A stretch of DNA of 9,983 bases from Saprospiraceae bacterium (GTDB lineage: Bacteria > Bacteroidota > Bacteroidia > Chitinophagales > Saprospiraceae): NCBI GenBank assembly GCA_013002475.1, contig JABDJM010000363.1, forward strand, positions 1-9,983, in the 5' to 3' direction. The stretch's first letter is position 1. Every line of letters begins with the position of its first letter. The notes beneath the pieces were generated by a model. That model was not told the origin of the DNA. It searched no databases and saw only the letters and a program-made list of their open reading frames with translations. The position numbers were made by a program, and so were the translations under genes. Positions 7,546 through 9,983 of this stretch are shown in pieces.

Positions 7546-8521
7546 ATGAGACCCTATTCATCAGATAATCAGAGAGTTGAGAAAACCCTCTTGTATCAAA
7601 TCCTTCTCTTTCAAGCTCAAGCAGGTTTTCCTCAGATTGCCTTTCAAAGGCTGCAATCCTGGCTAATATCTCCTTGTCAGCACCATATTTGATAAAAAGA
7701 TCCTTTACCTGCTGCACTTTTTGATCGTCAGGAAGGGCGTTTTCAGAGTAGATCTTTTTGAGCCAGGAGCTTTCAGCAGGCTCCAATTGGCTTAAGGTCC
7801 ATATATATAGGAGGGTCTTTTTCCCTTGGATGATATCACCCCCGACTTGCTTACCAATATGCTCTGATGAGCCAAATGTGTCCAGGTAGTCGTCTCTCAA
7901 TTGAAAAGCCATTCCCAGATTTCTGCCAAACTTCCCAAGGGTGTCTGCTTTTTCCTTTTCAACAAAAGGAATACTACCCATGCTCAGACTAGCCCAAAGT
8001 AATGCAGCAGTCTTTTTATCAATCATTTCCAAATAGGCCTTCTCGGTTACATCGTCCTCTTTTTCAAAATCAATATCCATTTGCTGTCCTTCACAAACCT
8101 CAATTGCTGTTTTTGTAAAGGTTCGAAGAAGAGATTGAGTTACCTCCATAGAAAAGCCAGCATTCAATATATAGTCGTAGACATAGATCTGCATGGCGTC
8201 ACCTGAAAGGATGCCAGAATTCAGACCATATTTTAAATGAACAGTTTCAAATCCTCGTCTCAATGGTGCTTCATCCATAATATCATCGTGTACGAGGCTA
8301 AAATTGTGGAACAGTTCAACCGCATAGGCGATGGGAAGAGTTTCCGAAAGGTCCCCACCGAAAAACCGGGTGGCCATCAGACAAAGGACGGGTCGGATCC
8401 TTTTTCCAGGAATACCCATGATATAACGAATCGGGGCGTTTAGGTTATCAGGTCCTTGAGAAAAGGTCTGATTTTGAGAAAATTTCTCGAATTCATTACG
8501 ATATTCCTGAAGATCGATCAT
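7544..8521 (-). CDS. Trans-prenyl diphosphate synthase (polyprenyl synthetase family)
   Basis: The enzyme condenses isopentenyl diphosphate onto an allylic diphosphate to make a linear isoprenoid precursor in the cytoplasm. The 325-residue product has the substrate-binding GKR (39-41), the first aspartate-rich motif DDIMD (79-83, followed by RRG), a KT pair (170-171) and the second aspartate-rich motif FQLRDDYLD (DDYLD at 210-214). The first motif is the short DDxxD form without the two-residue insertion of bacterial farnesyl synthases, and a phenylalanine sits five residues before it. By the usual chain-length rules this points to a C15-C20 product, most likely geranylgeranyl diphosphate. 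A longer quinone side-chain product is less likely but not excluded. Its role (carotenoids, quinones or other lipids) cannot be told from the neighbours. Confidence 0.92.
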   Translation of the reverse strand: MIDLQEYRNEFEKFSQNQTFSQGPDNLNAPIRYIMGIPGKRIRPVLCLMATRFFGGDLSETLPIAYAVELFHNFSLVHDDIMDEAPLRRGFETVHLKYGLNSGILSGDAMQIYVYDYILNAGFSMEVTQSLLRTFTKTAIEVCEGQQMDIDFEKEDDVTEKAYLEMIDKKTAALLWASLSMGSIPFVEKEKADTLGKFGRNLGMAFQLRDDYLDTFGSSEHIGKQVGGDIIQGKKTLLYIWTLSQLEPAESSWLKKIYSENALPDDQKVQQVKDLFIKYGADKEILARIAAFERQSEENLLELEREGFDTRGFSQLSDYLMNRVS

Positions 8522-8665
8522 TATTTTTCTTGTTATTTGAATTCCTCAAATTCTGGCACTAAATTTTCGGTAAAGAGTTATTTGGAAGAGGAAATCAAGA
8601 TAAACCACCCCGATCCTAAAATGGATCCTTTTGTTTCGAACTAAGGTAATCCTCTAAAAAGAAAA

Positions 8666-8694
8666 TTGTAACAATAAATTCTAGATTTCGTTTG
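8666..8694 (+). promoter_or_regulatory. Possible Bacteroidota-type promoter of the response regulator
   Basis: TTG (8666-8668) is followed after 18 nt by TTCGTTTG (8687-8694), which differs from TAnnTTTG in one base. Transcription would start shortly before the ATG at 8717, leaving a leader of roughly 15-20 nt. The match is imperfect, and the AT-rich gap makes chance matches fairly likely. Confidence 0.35.
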
Positions 8695-8716
8695 GATTTA
8701 TTGGAAATCTATCCAC

Positions 8717-9163
8717 ATGAGCATAAGAAAGCGACCCGTCCACATTTTGCTGATTGAAGATAATCCTGGCGATGTAAGACTCACTCAGGAAGCCTTTAAA
8801 GAGGGAGAAATGGATGTCACACTAAGTGTGGTAATGGATGGAGTCGAAGCAGTGAAGTTTCTGAATCAGGAGGAAGATCATGTGGATGCAGAAATTCCCG
8901 ATCTGATCCTTTTAGATTTGAACTTGCCTAAAATGGATGGCCGGGAAGTTTTGGAGGTCATCAAATCAACCCAAACATTAAAGCGTATCCCTGTTGTGGT
9001 ACTTACCACTTCCAATGCAGAACAGGATATCCTAAAAAGCTATAATCTCCACGTAAACTGCTACATAAATAAACCAGTTGATTTCGATAAGTTTTTTGAC
9101 ATCATTCAGAAAATCGAAGATTTCTGGTTGAGCACTGCAGTTTTACCAACCATGATGAATTAG
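8717..9163 (+). CDS. Single-domain response regulator, Rcp1-like
   Basis: This is a stand-alone CheY-type receiver that would take a phosphoryl group from a histidine kinase and pass the signal by protein contact, since no output domain follows. The 148-residue protein has the acidic pocket E14-D15 (HILLIEDNPGDVRLTQEAF), the phospho-acceptor D67 in LLDLNLPKMDG, the switch threonines at 97-98 (VVLTTSNAEQD) and the conserved K119 in NKPVD. The NPGDVRLTQEAF and VVLTTSNAEQD segments resemble the Rcp1 group, which works with phytochrome kinases in cyanobacteria. Here the partner is more likely the receiver-PAS protein encoded 28 nt downstream. No phytochrome gene lies in the window. Confidence 0.95.
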   Translation: MSIRKRPVHILLIEDNPGDVRLTQEAFKEGEMDVTLSVVMDGVEAVKFLNQEEDHVDAEIPDLILLDLNLPKMDGREVLEVIKSTQTLKRIPVVVLTTSNAEQDILKSYNLHVNCYINKPVDFDKFFDIIQKIEDFWLSTAVLPTMMN

Positions 9164-9191
9164 ACAAAGAAAAATCCTAAAGCACTCGAGC

Positions 9192-9983
9192 ATGAACCCA
9201 GGGGTAAAAATCAACATCCTTCTAATTGAAGACAATCCCGGAGATGTAGGTCTACTGATGATTCAGCTTAAAGAGAGCTCAGTAAGGCATGAACTATTTC
9301 AGGCTACTTCCTTTTTTGATGGCTCTAACATTTGTAAAAACAACAAGATCGATCTTGTCTTATTAGATCTTTCACTCCCAGATTCTACCGGGTTTAAAAC
9401 CTTGAGTTCATTCCTTGAAAAAAATCCCGGTATCCCTGTAATCGTATTGACTGGAATAAACAATGAAATTGTGGGTAACCAAGCCATTAAGGCAGGTGCT
9501 CAGGATTTTCTGGTTAAGGGTCAATTCGATGGCAAACTCCTTGGACGGAGTATTCGGTACTCATTGCAGCGATATAAAACACAATTGAAATTAGAGGAGA
9601 CAGCCCGGGTGCTTTCGCAAGCTGAAAAGCGTTATGTCGAAGCCCAGGAAATGGCAAGGTTTGGAAATTGGAGCATGGATATCGTATCCAATAAAATGGA
9701 ATGGACCAATGAGGTCTTCAGGATGTTTGGCTTTCACCCCAATAGTATTGAGCCTACCTTATCTGATTATCTGAGCTACGTTCATATGGAGGATAAGCCT
9801 CGTGTCGAAGCCTTTTTTGAGAAAACCACTCAGGATGCGGAGCAGCATGATCTTGAGCATCGTATAGTAGTCGACGGAAGAAATATCCGGCATGTCGTCA
9901 TTCGAGCAAAAGTAAACTATGAGGATGCCGATGGAAAGATATTGCTTGTTGGAGCTATTCAAGATATCACTGACCGGAAACTT
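9192..9983 (+). CDS. Receiver-PAS signalling protein, probable hybrid histidine kinase, 3' end cut by window
   Basis: I translated 264 codons from the ATG at 9192 to the window edge with no stop. The N-terminal receiver has E13-D14 (LLIEDNPGDV), phospho-acceptor D59 (LLDLSLPDSTG), T87 (VLTG) and K109 (DFLVKG), so it should accept phosphate. A linker of likely helical character (about 120-150) joins it to a PAS domain from about 154, with GNWSMDI, WTNEVFRMFGFHPN and the closing IQDITDRK typical of PAS folds. Proteins with this layout usually continue into more PAS domains and a histidine kinase or a diguanylate cyclase; the kinase is the commoner case in Bacteroidota (inference). It follows the Rcp1-like regulator by 28 nt and is probably co-transcribed. 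The receiver opens with the same IEDNPGDV sequence as its neighbour. Confidence 0.9.
   Translation, partial: MNPGVKINILLIEDNPGDVGLLMIQLKESSVRHELFQATSFFDGSNICKNNKIDLVLLDLSLPDSTGFKTLSSFLEKNPGIPVIVLTGINNEIVGNQAIKAGAQDFLVKGQFDGKLLGRSIRYSLQRYKTQLKLEETARVLSQAEKRYVEAQEMARFGNWSMDIVSNKMEWTNEVFRMFGFHPNSIEPTLSDYLSYVHMEDKPRVEAFFEKTTQDAEQHDLEHRIVVDGRNIRHVVIRAKVNYEDADGKILLVGAIQDITDRKL

Noticed and set aside
8612..8630. GATCC-TAAAAT-GGATC inverted repeat in the gap before the response regulator.
   Set aside because: Only a 5-bp stem followed by a short T-run; no gene ends upstream of it on the plus strand, so a terminator role makes little sense.
8456..8644. A 62-codon plus-strand frame spanning the start of the prenyl synthase gene and the following gap.
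   Set aside because: It overlaps a well-supported gene on the other strand, and its sequence shows no recognisable motif.

Overview
The window looks like a chromosomal stretch from a member of the Bacteroidota, probably Cytophagales-like (inference). The support is a near-perfect Bacteroidota-type promoter (TTTG, 20 nt, TAtcTTTG) upstream of rpsL, AT-rich leaders with little Shine-Dalgarno signal, Bacteroidota-style ribosomal protein variants (an L2 DHPMGGGEG loop, an L3 lacking both glutamines of the E. coli SIGQNQ motif), no tuf gene between fusA and rpsJ, and a receiver-PAS sensor protein.

Positions 1-6687, all on the minus strand, hold the str operon joined to the first part of the S10 operon. 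In transcription order the genes are rpsL, rpsG, fusA, rpsJ, rplC, rplD, rplW, rplB, rpsS and rplV, the last cut by the window edge. They supply the 30S decoding protein S12, the 30S head proteins S7, S10 and S19, the translocase EF-G, and 50S proteins L3, L4, L23, L2 and L22. One clear promoter lies upstream of rpsL. Most gaps are 8-39 nt. Two are longer: fusA-rpsJ (52 nt, with a compact hairpin) and rpsJ-rplC (99 nt, packed with three inverted repeats).

Positions 6920-7375 (plus strand) encode a small GNAT acetyltransferase resembling the spermidine/spermine (SSAT) group, divergent from rpsL and closed by a strong intrinsic terminator. Convergent to it, 7544-8521 (minus strand) encodes a short-chain trans-prenyl diphosphate synthase with both aspartate-rich motifs.

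Positions 8717-9983 (plus strand) hold a two-gene signalling unit: a stand-alone Rcp1-type response regulator, then a receiver-PAS protein whose C-terminus, probably a histidine kinase, lies beyond the window.

I see no RNA genes, insertion sequences, CRISPR arrays or signs of gene transfer, and every protein-coding gene fits a known family. The least explained sequence is the structured rpsJ-rplC spacer, a candidate cis-regulatory RNA in the S10 operon.
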